Shown one piece after another: positions 1 through 5,718 of a DNA stretch of 11,896 nucleotides. The number at the start of each line of letters is the position of its first letter. Positions within the stretch are counted from its first letter, which is position 1. This DNA is from Deltaproteobacteria bacterium RBG_13_61_14 (lineage in GTDB: Bacteria; RBG-13-61-14). The stretch is from the NCBI GenBank assembly GCA_001797815.1, contig MGQK01000079.1, positions 1 through 11,896 on the forward strand. The letters are read 5' to 3'. The translations under genes were made by a program, and so were the position numbers. The notes under the pieces are model-generated. The model saw only the letters and a list, made by a program, of their open reading frames with translations. It had not been told where the DNA came from and did no database searches.

Positions 1-89
1 TCGCCATGCCAAGCCTCCGCTCTCGATTCCGTGCGGAGTAGAGCGATTTCTTTTACCCCTAAAATCTTTTTACCCGGAGATTAGGGAAG
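1..89. other. Flank left of the insertion sequence, no gene seen
   Basis: No reading frame or RNA gene is supported here. The stretch holds two copies of the heptamer TTTACCC (52-58 and 69-75) that match the core of the insertion-sequence end at 96-102, and a weak inverted pair CTCCGC (15-20) / GCGGAG (33-38). The extra TTTACCC copies could be remains of an earlier insertion-sequence end or chance AT-rich sequence. Confidence 0.4.
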
Positions 90-110
90 CAGGACTTTAC
101 CCAAAAAATT
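90..110 (+). repeat. Left terminal inverted repeat of the insertion sequence
   Basis: The 21 bases read inward with the core GGACTTTACCC followed by an A-run. The reverse complement of 1556-1576 differs only at base 7 and at the last base. Its inner end abuts the transposase stop codon. Confidence 0.8.
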
Positions 111-1387
111 CAGGTATCAAACAGCGGGAGCAGGGGGGAGGCTTGAGCGTGATGGGTCAAAGGCGAGCGCGAGCGCCGGGGGTGGCGGCTGAAGATGGCT
201 CGGAGACCGTCGGCGACGGCGTAGTAACAGAAGTCCGGGATGCCGTAGAGCCTTTTGGCTGAGGCCAGCGCATGGCTCACCAAGACCTTGAGTTTTGTCT
301 TGCGGCCCAGGACCGCCGCCGCGAAAAACATCGCCGCCACCACCAGCACCATCAGGTTCCGAAGCCGCTCGTATCTCAAAACTCGAATATCCTCCAGCTC
401 ATAGCTCTGCTTCACGAAACGGATCGTTTCCTCAATTCGCCAGCGGGTGAGATACGCCGAAATCACCCACCACAACAGCCTCCGATTCTTCCGAAGCGGA
501 AAATTGACCAGAAGCATCAGCAGCTCCTCGCCGAAGCCCTTGACCACCACTAACCACAGCGGAACCTCCGGATGTTCGGGCAGACGCACCGCCGTCAATC
601 CGAATTCCAGGTGATCGACCTTCTCCTGGCCGTGATCTTCCCGGACCACCGTGGTCGCATAGGGCAAAGCACAACGCCGGGCAATCTCCACCGTGGACAG
701 CTTCCGCCGGCCCCAGCACACCTCCCGGTTCCCCACCTGGCGGATGATGAAGCGACGGCCTCGCTCCGGCGGCGCCAACTCCGCATACAACTCCCCCCGA
801 TCACCGCCCCGGTCAATGATCCAGATTCCCCGCTTCTCCGTGGCCGCGCTGACCTTTTCCACCGCCGATAAAATCTCGTGGTTCTCGCTGACAAAGTCCG
901 GGGCCGCCTGAGAATACAACTCCCCGTAAAGCGGGGTGATCGCGGTCTCTTCCTCCTCGACCCGGTTCTCCACCCCGATCACCTGGCACAGCCAGTAGCC
1001 CTTGCCCAATTCTCCCGTGCTCCCGTCTCGAACCCAGGCCAAGTGCTCCATCTTCTCCGCGTAGGGCTTGACCAGGTCGGAAAGGTCAAGCACCAGCAGA
1101 CTGTCCTCCTGGATCTGCTTCGCCCCCTCCCGCAACAGCGCCGCCTGCAACACCGGGCGAAGCTCCCGCCGGAACAGGTCCTCGCTCAGCCGCTTCACCG
1201 TCTTGAGCAGGGGAATCTCTTCTCCCAGCGAACGTCCAATCGTGCTCAGTTGCACGCTTTGCGCCGCCTGAATCCCATAGATCATCTCCTCCACGAACCG
1301 CTGGGCCGGCTTGCACAAGCCCTGGGAAAGTTTACCCGAAAATCGGGCCATCTGATCCCGGATTTTTACCGCCGTTTGTGCTAACAT
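110..1387 (-). CDS. IS4-family DDE transposase
   Basis: Cytoplasmic DNA transposase expected to cut and rejoin the element ends with an RNase H-fold DDE active site. Numbered from the upstream ATG at 1411, the likely catalytic residues are D109 (or D112) in LVLDLSDLV, D200 in IIDRGGDRG and E327 in YLTRWRIEETIRFVK. The last block matches the IS4 signature Y-(2)-R-(3)-E-(6)-K exactly (Y320, R323, E327, K334). The frame is open for 433 codons from 1411. I prefer the ATG at 1387 (425 aa), because a GAGGAGG Shine-Dalgarno sequence (1403-1397) sits 9 nt before it, inside the longer frame, while the ATG at 1411 has no such site. The N-terminal 90 residues are helical and basic, as expected for DNA binding. 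No frameshift or stop interrupts it. The family assignment is firm; the subgroup is not assigned. Confidence 0.88.
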   Translation of the reverse strand: MLAQTAVKIRDQMARFSGKLSQGLCKPAQRFVEEMIYGIQAAQSVQLSTIGRSLGEEIPLLKTVKRLSEDLFRRELRPVLQAALLREGAKQIQEDSLLVLDLSDLVKPYAEKMEHLAWVRDGSTGELGKGYWLCQVIGVENRVEEEETAITPLYGELYSQAAPDFVSENHEILSAVEKVSAATEKRGIWIIDRGGDRGELYAELAPPERGRRFIIRQVGNREVCWGRRKLSTVEIARRCALPYATTVVREDHGQEKVDHLEFGLTAVRLPEHPEVPLWLVVVKGFGEELLMLLVNFPLRKNRRLLWWVISAYLTRWRIEETIRFVKQSYELEDIRVLRYERLRNLMVLVVAAMFFAAAVLGRKTKLKVLVSHALASAKRLYGIPDFCYYAVADGLRAIFSRHPRRSRSPLTHHAQASPLLPLFDT

Positions 1388-1391
1388 GGTT

Positions 1392-1460
1392 AGGGGCCTC
1401 CTCTGGATCATGAGAATAAGATTGGGGTTTTTCTTCTGATCCTAACAGAGGATGGCCCCT
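1392..1460 (-). promoter_or_regulatory. Hairpin that sequesters the transposase ribosome-binding site
   Basis: On the transposase mRNA, bases 1460-1437 pair with 1410-1392 in three blocks: AGGGGCC with GGCCCCT (7 bp), TCCTCT with AGAGGA (6 bp) and GGATCA with TGATCC (6 bp), interrupted by a one-base and a four-base bulge. The 3' arm contains the GAGGAGG that precedes the ATG at 1387. Such hairpins are known in IS10, IS50 and related elements, where they block translation of transcripts entering from neighbouring genes. The pairing is seen directly; the regulatory effect is inferred by analogy. Confidence 0.65.
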
Positions 1461-1488
1461 TTTTCATCTCGCAAAAAGTTTACCCAAA

Positions 1489-1517
1489 ATTTGCCCGTTC
1501 CACTTCGGAAATGTCAA
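1489..1517 (-). promoter_or_regulatory. Possible transposase promoter (perfect -35, poor -10)
   Basis: On the minus strand a perfect TTGACA (1517-1512) is followed after 17 bases by GCAAAT (1494-1489), which matches the -10 consensus at only three positions. A transcript starting here would still include both arms of the hairpin, so the transposase would be translated weakly even from its own promoter. This is a low-certainty call. Confidence 0.25.
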
Positions 1518-1555
1518 AAAACATGACCGGGCGATGAGTTAGCAAAAGAAGCTAC

Positions 1556-1576
1556 GATTTTTTGGGTAAGGTCCTG
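1556..1576 (-). repeat. Right terminal inverted repeat of the insertion sequence
   Basis: Read on the minus strand this gives GGACCTTACCC followed by an A-run, matching the left end at 19 of 21 positions. A further direct copy of TTTACCCAAAA lies inside the element at 1479-1489, in the same orientation as the left end. It may be a subterminal transposase-binding site. Confidence 0.8.
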
Positions 1577-1630
1577 ATCGGCAAGACTGGCCACGCCTCA
1601 ATTTTTTCAAGCTCCGCCCAATTCTGGCCT

Positions 1631-1717
1631 GGGTAGGGGCGCAATTCATTGCGCCCGGTATCTTGGGCAGGGGCATGCCGTGCCACTATTGGGCGCGATC
1701 AATCGCGCCCCTACCCG
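1631..1717. repeat. Composite palindromic repeat with two nested hairpins
   Basis: The outer 12 bases GGGTAGGGGCGC (1631-1642) are the exact reverse complement of 1706-1717. Inside, GGGCGCAAT (1637-1645) pairs with 1648-1656 and GGGCGCGAT (1691-1699) pairs with 1702-1710, each 9 bp around a 2-nt loop. The design is the same as in the element at 3600-3657, so both belong to one family. The middle (1657-1690) is longer and different, suggesting a mosaic or degraded copy. Confidence 0.7.
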
Positions 1718-1737
1718 CGACCGAAGCGCGGTCGCGG
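1715..1737. repeat. Short hairpin, 8-bp stem
   Basis: CCGCGACC (1715-1722) is the reverse complement of GGTCGCGG (1730-1737) with a 7-nt loop. No U-run follows on either strand, so it is not a convincing intrinsic terminator; it looks like one more small repeat in the island. Confidence 0.5.
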
Positions 1738-1741
1738 CTAC

Positions 1742-1755
1742 CTGACACTTGACAC
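1742..1755. repeat. Two tandem TGACAC heptamers
   Basis: CTGACAC (1742-1748) is followed directly by TTGACAC (1749-1755). Alone this would be weak, but it is next to longer tracts with the same 7-bp period. Confidence 0.35.
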
Positions 1756-1760
1756 CTCCA

Positions 1761-1795
1761 GCAGTGGACAGTGAACAGTGCACAGTGCACAGTGA
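1761..1795 (+). repeat. Tandem heptamer array (five ACAGTGC-like units)
   Basis: The units are GCAGTGG, ACAGTGA, ACAGTGC, ACAGTGC and ACAGTGA, back to back with a strict 7-bp period. Bases 1776-1793 are the exact reverse complement of 1964-1981 in the second array, so the two arrays form an inverted pair about 170 bp apart. Confidence 0.75.
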
Positions 1796-1806
1796 TTCAA
1801 ATGGAT

Positions 1807-1826
1807 GACAGACAAGAATGTCTGTC
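1807..1826. repeat. Perfect 8-bp hairpin GACAGACA
   Basis: GACAGACA (1807-1814) pairs exactly with TGTCTGTC (1819-1826) around the loop AGAA. A C-run follows rather than a U-run, so a terminator role is not supported. It lies between the two inverted heptamer arrays. Confidence 0.6.
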
Positions 1827-1861
1827 CCCCTTCCAGATTTATAAACTTGAGATTTTCTGAA

Positions 1862-1888
1862 AATCTGTGAAATCTGCGTAATCTGTGG
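1862..1888 (+). repeat. Three tandem 9-mers beginning AATCTG
   Basis: AATCTG recurs at 1862, 1871 and 1880, giving three consecutive 9-base units ending TGA, CGT and TGG. The tract is AT-rich compared with the surrounding genes and is enclosed by the inverted heptamer arrays. Confidence 0.5.
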
Positions 1889-1907
1889 ATGATTTTTTTC
1901 TTGACCT

Positions 1908-1935
1908 GACTACCGACTACTGGCTACTGCCTACT
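1908..1935 (+). repeat. Tandem heptamer array (four GACTACT-like units)
   Basis: The units are GACTACC, GACTACT, GGCTACT and GCCTACT with a strict 7-bp period. The unit sequence differs from the flanking ACAGTGC arrays, so independent heptamers have been amplified in the same intergenic space. Confidence 0.65.
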
Positions 1936-1963
1936 GAAGAATCCGTTCACGTTCCATGGGATG

Positions 1964-1998
1964 ACTGTGCACTGTGCACTGTGCACCGTGCACTGTTG
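1964..1998 (-). repeat. Tandem heptamer array, inverted relative to 1761-1795
   Basis: The units on the plus strand are ACTGTGC three times, then ACCGTGC and ACTGTTG. The array ends five bases before the stop codon of the serine hydrolase gene (2004-2006). Transcripts of that gene would therefore run through both arrays and could form a long hairpin. Confidence 0.75.
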
Positions 1999-2003
1999 AC
2001 TTT

Positions 2004-3593
2004 TTAAAAAGGATTCACCCGGGCCAGGACTCTTCCCGGCCCCTTCATGAGCCGGGCTTTCAACGTGCGGCCGGGACCAAGCCGGAGATATTCATTTACC
2101 CCCCCCGGCACCAGATAGATCTTACCTGATTCACCCTTCTGAAAGGCCACCCAGCGCGGGAGCTCGCTTTTCTCGTCTTCGATCCAGTAAAAGTAAGGAT
2201 CATCCGCAGAGAGCTGGTGTAAAACTTTCGCCTTTTTCTTGCCCTGCCAGGTGGAGATCAAGACCAGGTGATCGCCCTGCTCGGCCACCCGAAAGGTCCC
2301 TATGTTGCTCATGTAGAGCCGGGTGCTGGTCTTGAATTCCCGATGCTCCGGACCATAGTAGCCGCAAAGCTTGGGCCACGCCGCCCGGTCCGGCTCCACT
2401 TCGGGCAAAGGTTCTTCCCGGATGTCCAGGACCAGCTTGAGCACGCCCCAGCCGATCACTCCCGGCGAATAAGTCTCGGAGTTGGAGAACACCAGCACGC
2501 CCACCCGATCCTCCGGCACCAGCAGCATCTGGGCGGTGAACCCGAACGGGATCGAACCGGCATGGCCGATCACCCGAAAGCCCCATAAATTATTTCCATA
2601 CACCTGAAAGCCGAGGCCCCAGCCGGCCTGGCGCTCGTCCAGGGTGTATTGGGTGGCCGTCATCATGGCTAATGTCTCGGGCTGGATGATGCGGCCGGTT
2701 GGATCGGCGCCTCCATTCAAAAGCGCGATCACATAGAGCGCCATGTCGTTGAGGCTGGTGAAGAGGTTTCCGGCCGGGGTGATCCCGATCATTTTGGGAG
2801 AATCCACCTGGTAGCGGCCCTCGCGGAACTTGTAGCCGGTGGCGGTTTGCGCCAGGACCGCCTGGTCGTGATGGAAGAAAGAAAGGGCCATGCCCAGGGG
2901 CGCGAACACGTGTTTTTGCTGGTAGCGGTGGAACGGCTCGCCCGAGATCTGCTCCAGGGCCAGGCCCAGGAAAGCAAAGCCGTAATTGCAATAGGCCCAT
3001 TTCACGCCCGGATCAATCTTGGTTTTCAACCCCAGGTCCAGGTAATGCTCGAGCGGCAGGTAGTCCTCGCCCGCCACCGTCACACCCTGGCCTTTCATCA
3101 ACACCTGCTGGTAAGCGAGAAACTCGCCTCCGCCCGAGGTGTGGGTGAGCAGGTGGCGGAAGGTAACCGGCTGGGTCTCCGGGTGGGGCGGGAAGATCAG
3201 CGGCTGGGGCAGGTAGCGGTTGATGTCGTCATCGAGCTGGAACCGGCCTTGCTCCCATTGCTGCATCAGGCCGATTGCGGTGAAGGTCTTGGAGATGGAC
3301 CCGATCCGGAACAAGGTGGTCTCGTCCACCGGCTTCTTCGCCTCGAGGTCCGCCCAGCCGAAATAGCCGGCCAAGACCAGGGTCGAGCCTTCCACCACCC
3401 CCACGGCCAGGCCCGGGCTGTGCAACTCCTCCATCTTGTCCCGGACGTAGCCGGAGATCCGCTCGGCCCGTTCCGGCGCCATCCCGGCCAGGACCAGATT
3501 GGCCGGCAAACTCTCCTGGGCCCGGCCGGTCGTGGTCAGGCCCAGGGCCAGGCCCCAGCACCCAATCAAAAGTGCATAAAAATGTTTTTTCAT
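2004..3593 (-). CDS. Exported serine hydrolase, class C beta-lactamase family
   Basis: A 529-aa secreted or periplasmic serine hydrolase of the beta-lactamase/D-aminopeptidase/esterase group (Pfam PF00144 type). The N-terminus MKKHFYALLIGCWGLALGL is a Sec signal peptide, with likely cleavage after GRA near residue 25. The three catalytic elements are in order: S99-I-S-K102 (nucleophile and general base, SxxK), Y201-C-N203 (YxN) and H344-A-G346 (the HxG replacing KTG in esterase-like members). HLLTHTSGG (148-156) is a further family hallmark. The catalytic domain ends near residue 390 and is followed by about 135 residues of predicted beta-rich sequence that I do not recognise, which may be a substrate-restricting C-terminal domain. 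The substrate could be an ester, a D-amino-acid peptide or a beta-lactam; HxG argues for esterase or peptidase activity. No Shine-Dalgarno site precedes the ATG, since the region is taken up by the repeat at 3600-3657. The start is still favoured because it gives a typical signal peptide. Confidence 0.88.
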   Translation of the reverse strand: MKKHFYALLIGCWGLALGLTTTGRAQESLPANLVLAGMAPERAERISGYVRDKMEELHSPGLAVGVVEGSTLVLAGYFGWADLEAKKPVDETTLFRIGSISKTFTAIGLMQQWEQGRFQLDDDINRYLPQPLIFPPHPETQPVTFRHLLTHTSGGGEFLAYQQVLMKGQGVTVAGEDYLPLEHYLDLGLKTKIDPGVKWAYCNYGFAFLGLALEQISGEPFHRYQQKHVFAPLGMALSFFHHDQAVLAQTATGYKFREGRYQVDSPKMIGITPAGNLFTSLNDMALYVIALLNGGADPTGRIIQPETLAMMTATQYTLDERQAGWGLGFQVYGNNLWGFRVIGHAGSIPFGFTAQMLLVPEDRVGVLVFSNSETYSPGVIGWGVLKLVLDIREEPLPEVEPDRAAWPKLCGYYGPEHREFKTSTRLYMSNIGTFRVAEQGDHLVLISTWQGKKKAKVLHQLSADDPYFYWIEDEKSELPRWVAFQKGESGKIYLVPGGVNEYLRLGPGRTLKARLMKGPGRVLARVNPF

Positions 3594-3599
3594 CGCGTG

Positions 3600-3657
3600 G
3601 TAGGGGCGCGATTTATCGCGCCCACCCCCGCTTGGGCGCGATAAATCGCGCCCCTAC
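3600..3657. repeat. Perfect 24-bp inverted-repeat element between two genes
   Basis: Bases 3600-3623 (beginning GTAGGGGCGCGATTTATCGC) are the exact reverse complement of 3634-3657, separated by a 10-nt centre. Each arm is itself a hairpin, GGGCGCGAT with ATCGCGCCC around TT or AA. The element fills all but 10 bases of the space between the aminotransferase stop codon and the hydrolase start codon. It resembles 1631-1717 and looks like a small non-autonomous mobile or REP-like repeat. In the leftward mRNA it would form a very stable stem six bases before the hydrolase ATG. Confidence 0.85.
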
Positions 3658-3661
3658 AGCT

Positions 3662-4897
3662 TCACGAACCGAATTTTTCTTTGGTCAACTTCAAGCTCGC
3701 CTCGGCCGCGTCCAGGCTCTTCTGGACGTCCTCCTCGGTGTGGGCCGCGCCCAGGAACATGTTGTGGTGCGGGTGCCAGATCACGCCGCGCTTGGCCATC
3801 TCGCCGCAGAAGAACCGCGCTTTCTCGAAGGTCGGGTCGGGCTTGAAGGTCATGAAGAACAGGCCCCCGGTCCCGCTGAAAGCCAGTTGCAAGCCCGCGC
3901 TTTTGCCCCGCTGCTCCATGCCCTTTTTCAGGAGCGCGTGAATGGAGTTCATGTGCTCGACCGCGTCCCGCGCCTCCATCTCCTTGAGGCAGGCGATCGC
4001 CGCGGCCATGGGCACCGCCGCCTGGAAATGGGTGCCCGAGAAATAGACCTTGTTCGCGGTCGGCCGCAGCTTCTCTTTACCCACCGCCACGGAGAGGGCA
4101 TGGCCGTTGCCCAGGGACTTGCCGAAGCAGACGATGTCCGGGTCGCCGCCCACGACCATGGCCGAGCCGGAGAGGTGCATCCGGAAGCCGCAGCGGACAT
4201 CATCGAACATGAGCACGATGCCCTCCCGGTCGCAGAGCTGGCGCACCCCCTCGAAATAGGAGCGCGGGGGCACTTCCAGGTCCTTGAAGGTGTCGTGCCG
4301 GATGGGGCAGAGCATGATCCCGGCCACCTGGCCCGGGTTTTCCGCCACGGCCTGCTCCAGGGCTTTGAGGTCGTTGTAATCCACTTCCAGCACGTAGGTC
4401 TGGTATTCCGGCGGCACGCCCACCGAGGGCTGGCACCAGGCGTGGAAGCCGTGGTAAGCGTGCTTGGCCTTGATGATGATATTGCGGCCGGTGGCCTCGC
4501 GTGCGACCTGGGTGGCCCAGGTGGTCACGTCCGAGCCGTTCTTGCCATAGACCACCCAGTCGGCCTGGGGGATCAGGCTCACCAGCCTCTCGGCCAGCTC
4601 CACCATCACCGGGCTGGGAAAACTGGTGCTGTTGGCCTTTTGGGCCTGGGCCGCGGCCGCCTTTTCCACCACCGGGTCGTTGTAGCCCAACGCCACCGCG
4701 CCAAAGCCGCACAGATACTCGATGTATTCGTTGCCGTCCACATCCCAGACGTGCGAGCCGAGCGTCTTGGAATAAAAGGCCGGGACCGACCCGAACGCGG
4801 AAAACCGGGGGGTGCGCGGTCCCTGGATGCCGTTGGGGATGACTTTCTCGGCCCGCTCGAACCACTGATAGGACTTGGTGAAATCGTAAAGCTTCAT
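3662..4897 (-). CDS. Class III PLP aminotransferase, glutamate-1-semialdehyde aminomutase-like
   Basis: A 411-aa cytoplasmic fold-type I PLP enzyme of the class III aminotransferase group (PF00202 type), expected to move an amino group between an amine and a keto or aldehyde carbon, or within one molecule. Visible features are the N-terminal VWDVDGNEYIEY block (50-61), the cofactor phosphate-binding GKNGSDVTT (118-126), YHG (148-150), D232 in LMFDDVRCGFR for the pyridine nitrogen, the Schiff-base lysine K260 in CFGKSLGNGHA, and T289 in SGTH. Length fits the family (about 400-460 aa). The K260 and NGSDVTT blocks differ from canonical HemL (usually GKVIGGG and NSGTEA), and no other heme gene is near, so I do not call it hemL. 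A strong AAGGAG lies 6 nt before the ATG. The ATG overlaps the upstream SDR stop codon (ATGA), so it is probably translationally coupled. Substrate unknown. Confidence 0.85.
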   Translation of the reverse strand: MKLYDFTKSYQWFERAEKVIPNGIQGPRTPRFSAFGSVPAFYSKTLGSHVWDVDGNEYIEYLCGFGAVALGYNDPVVEKAAAAQAQKANSTSFPSPVMVELAERLVSLIPQADWVVYGKNGSDVTTWATQVAREATGRNIIIKAKHAYHGFHAWCQPSVGVPPEYQTYVLEVDYNDLKALEQAVAENPGQVAGIMLCPIRHDTFKDLEVPPRSYFEGVRQLCDREGIVLMFDDVRCGFRMHLSGSAMVVGGDPDIVCFGKSLGNGHALSVAVGKEKLRPTANKVYFSGTHFQAAVPMAAAIACLKEMEARDAVEHMNSIHALLKKGMEQRGKSAGLQLAFSGTGGLFFMTFKPDPTFEKARFFCGEMAKRGVIWHPHHNMFLGAAHTEEDVQKSLDAAEASLKLTKEKFGS

Positions 4898-5718
4898 GGT
4901 TCACTCCTTTTGATCCGATAATTGTTCTCGACTACCTGGAAAAACCAACGATCCGGCAAAAGCCGACGCCCGAGCAGGGCCAGCCAAGAGCCCCGGCCCA
5001 CCGGGTGCCGCAGTCGGCCGGTCGGGCTTGCGATGATCCGCAAGATCTGTGCGGCCACTTCCTCGGGCGGGCTCGCCCGCTCGCCCATCTCGCGCTCCTT
5101 GACTTTCAAAAACCGCTGCAAGGCCGGGAGATAAGGCGACCCTTTTGCCTCGAAGTGGGTGCGGCGCTCCCAGATGGTGGTGCGCACGTCGCCCGGCTCG
5201 ATCAAGAGCACCCGGATGCCCAGGGGCAGGAGTTCCATCCGTAGCGCCTCGGAAAGCCCCTCCAGGGCAAACTTGGAAGCCGCGTAATGGCCCTGGAACG
5301 GGATCCCGATCCTGCCCGCGGCCGAGCCGATGTTGACGATGGTGCCCCGGCCGGCCCGGCGCATGGCCGGGAGCACGGCCTGGACCATCCGGGTCACGCC
5401 GAAGTAGTTGGTCTCGAACAGCCGGCGCGCCGCCATCACCGGCACCTCTTCCACCGGACCGGCCACGCTCACCCCGGCGTTGTTGACCAAAAGGTCAACC
5501 CGGCCCTCCTCTTCCAGGACTTTCCCCACCGCCTCGTTCACCGAGCGGTCATCATCCACGTCCAGGTCCAACTGGCTAAAATTTTCTTGCGGAGATTCCG
5601 AGGACCAGGACCGCCCGCCGCCGTAAACCCGAAATCCTTTGCCGGCTAACGCTCGGGCCAGCGCCTGGCCCAGGCCGCGGCTGGCGCCGGTCACGATGGC
5701 GACCGCTTGCTGGCTCAC
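4894..5718 (-). CDS. Short-chain dehydrogenase/reductase, 17-beta-HSD-like
   Basis: A 274-aa NAD(P)-dependent oxidoreductase that should interconvert an alcohol and a ketone. Numbered from the GTG start, it shows the Rossmann glycine motif TGASRGLG (10-17), R36 after the second strand (suggesting NADPH), NNAG (79-82), N104, S132 in NIGSAAG, and the catalytic Y145-A-A-S-K149. The C-terminus, with LLPDRWFFQVVENN, resembles the retinol dehydrogenase/17-beta-hydroxysteroid dehydrogenase-like SDR subgroup; that is a recollection of family pattern, not a search. The frame is open further upstream to 5847, but those 43 residues are proline/arginine-rich, unlike an SDR and overlap the VOC gene. The GTG at 5718 follows an AAGGG site and overlaps the VOC stop codon as GTGA, so it is the likely start. 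Its own stop overlaps the aminotransferase start as ATGA. Confidence 0.88.
   Translation of the reverse strand: MSQQAVAIVTGASRGLGQALARALAGKGFRVYGGGRSWSSESPQENFSQLDLDVDDDRSVNEAVGKVLEEEGRVDLLVNNAGVSVAGPVEEVPVMAARRLFETNYFGVTRMVQAVLPAMRRAGRGTIVNIGSAAGRIGIPFQGHYAASKFALEGLSEALRMELLPLGIRVLLIEPGDVRTTIWERRTHFEAKGSPYLPALQRFLKVKEREMGERASPPEEVAAQILRIIASPTGRLRHPVGRGSWLALLGRRLLPDRWFFQVVENNYRIKRSEP

Larger units (their letters stand above)
90..1576 (-). mobile_element. IS4-family insertion sequence, 1,487 bp, apparently complete
   Basis: One transposase gene nearly fills the element and is bounded by inverted ends at 90-110 and 1556-1576 that match at 19 of 21 positions. The length and the single DDE transposase with a Y-(2)-R-(3)-E-(6)-K signature fit the IS4 family. 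The transposase stop codon (110-112) lies directly against the left inverted repeat, a compact arrangement. No target-site duplication is visible: the ten bases outside each end (80-89 and 1577-1586) do not match, so the copy may be old, recombined, or its true ends may be offset by a few bases. A hairpin over the ribosome-binding site (1392-1460) is part of the element. The reading frame is intact, so the element could still be active. Confidence 0.85.
1577..2003. other. 427-bp non-coding island made of short repeats
   Basis: No credible gene is present on either strand. The stretch lies downstream of the leftward hydrolase gene and upstream of the insertion sequence. It is built from short hairpins and tandem tracts listed separately: nested GGGCGC hairpins (1631-1717), a CCGCGACC hairpin (1715-1737), two TGACAC heptamers (1742-1755), two inverted heptamer arrays (1761-1795, 1964-1998), a GACAGACA hairpin (1807-1826), three 9-mers (1862-1888) and four GACTACT-type heptamers (1908-1935). 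An 8-bp palindrome GGCATGCC lies at 1673-1680. The long pairing between 1776-1793 and 1964-1981 could act as a bulky 3' structure on the hydrolase transcript. Confidence 0.6.

Noticed and set aside
1761-1998. CRISPR-like array
   Set aside because: Units are only 7 bp and directly tandem with no spacers, and no cas gene is nearby.
3572-4921. A 449-codon plus-strand frame across the aminotransferase gene
   Set aside because: Low-complexity His/Gly/Ala/Arg composition opposite a clear PLP enzyme; no ribosome site in context.
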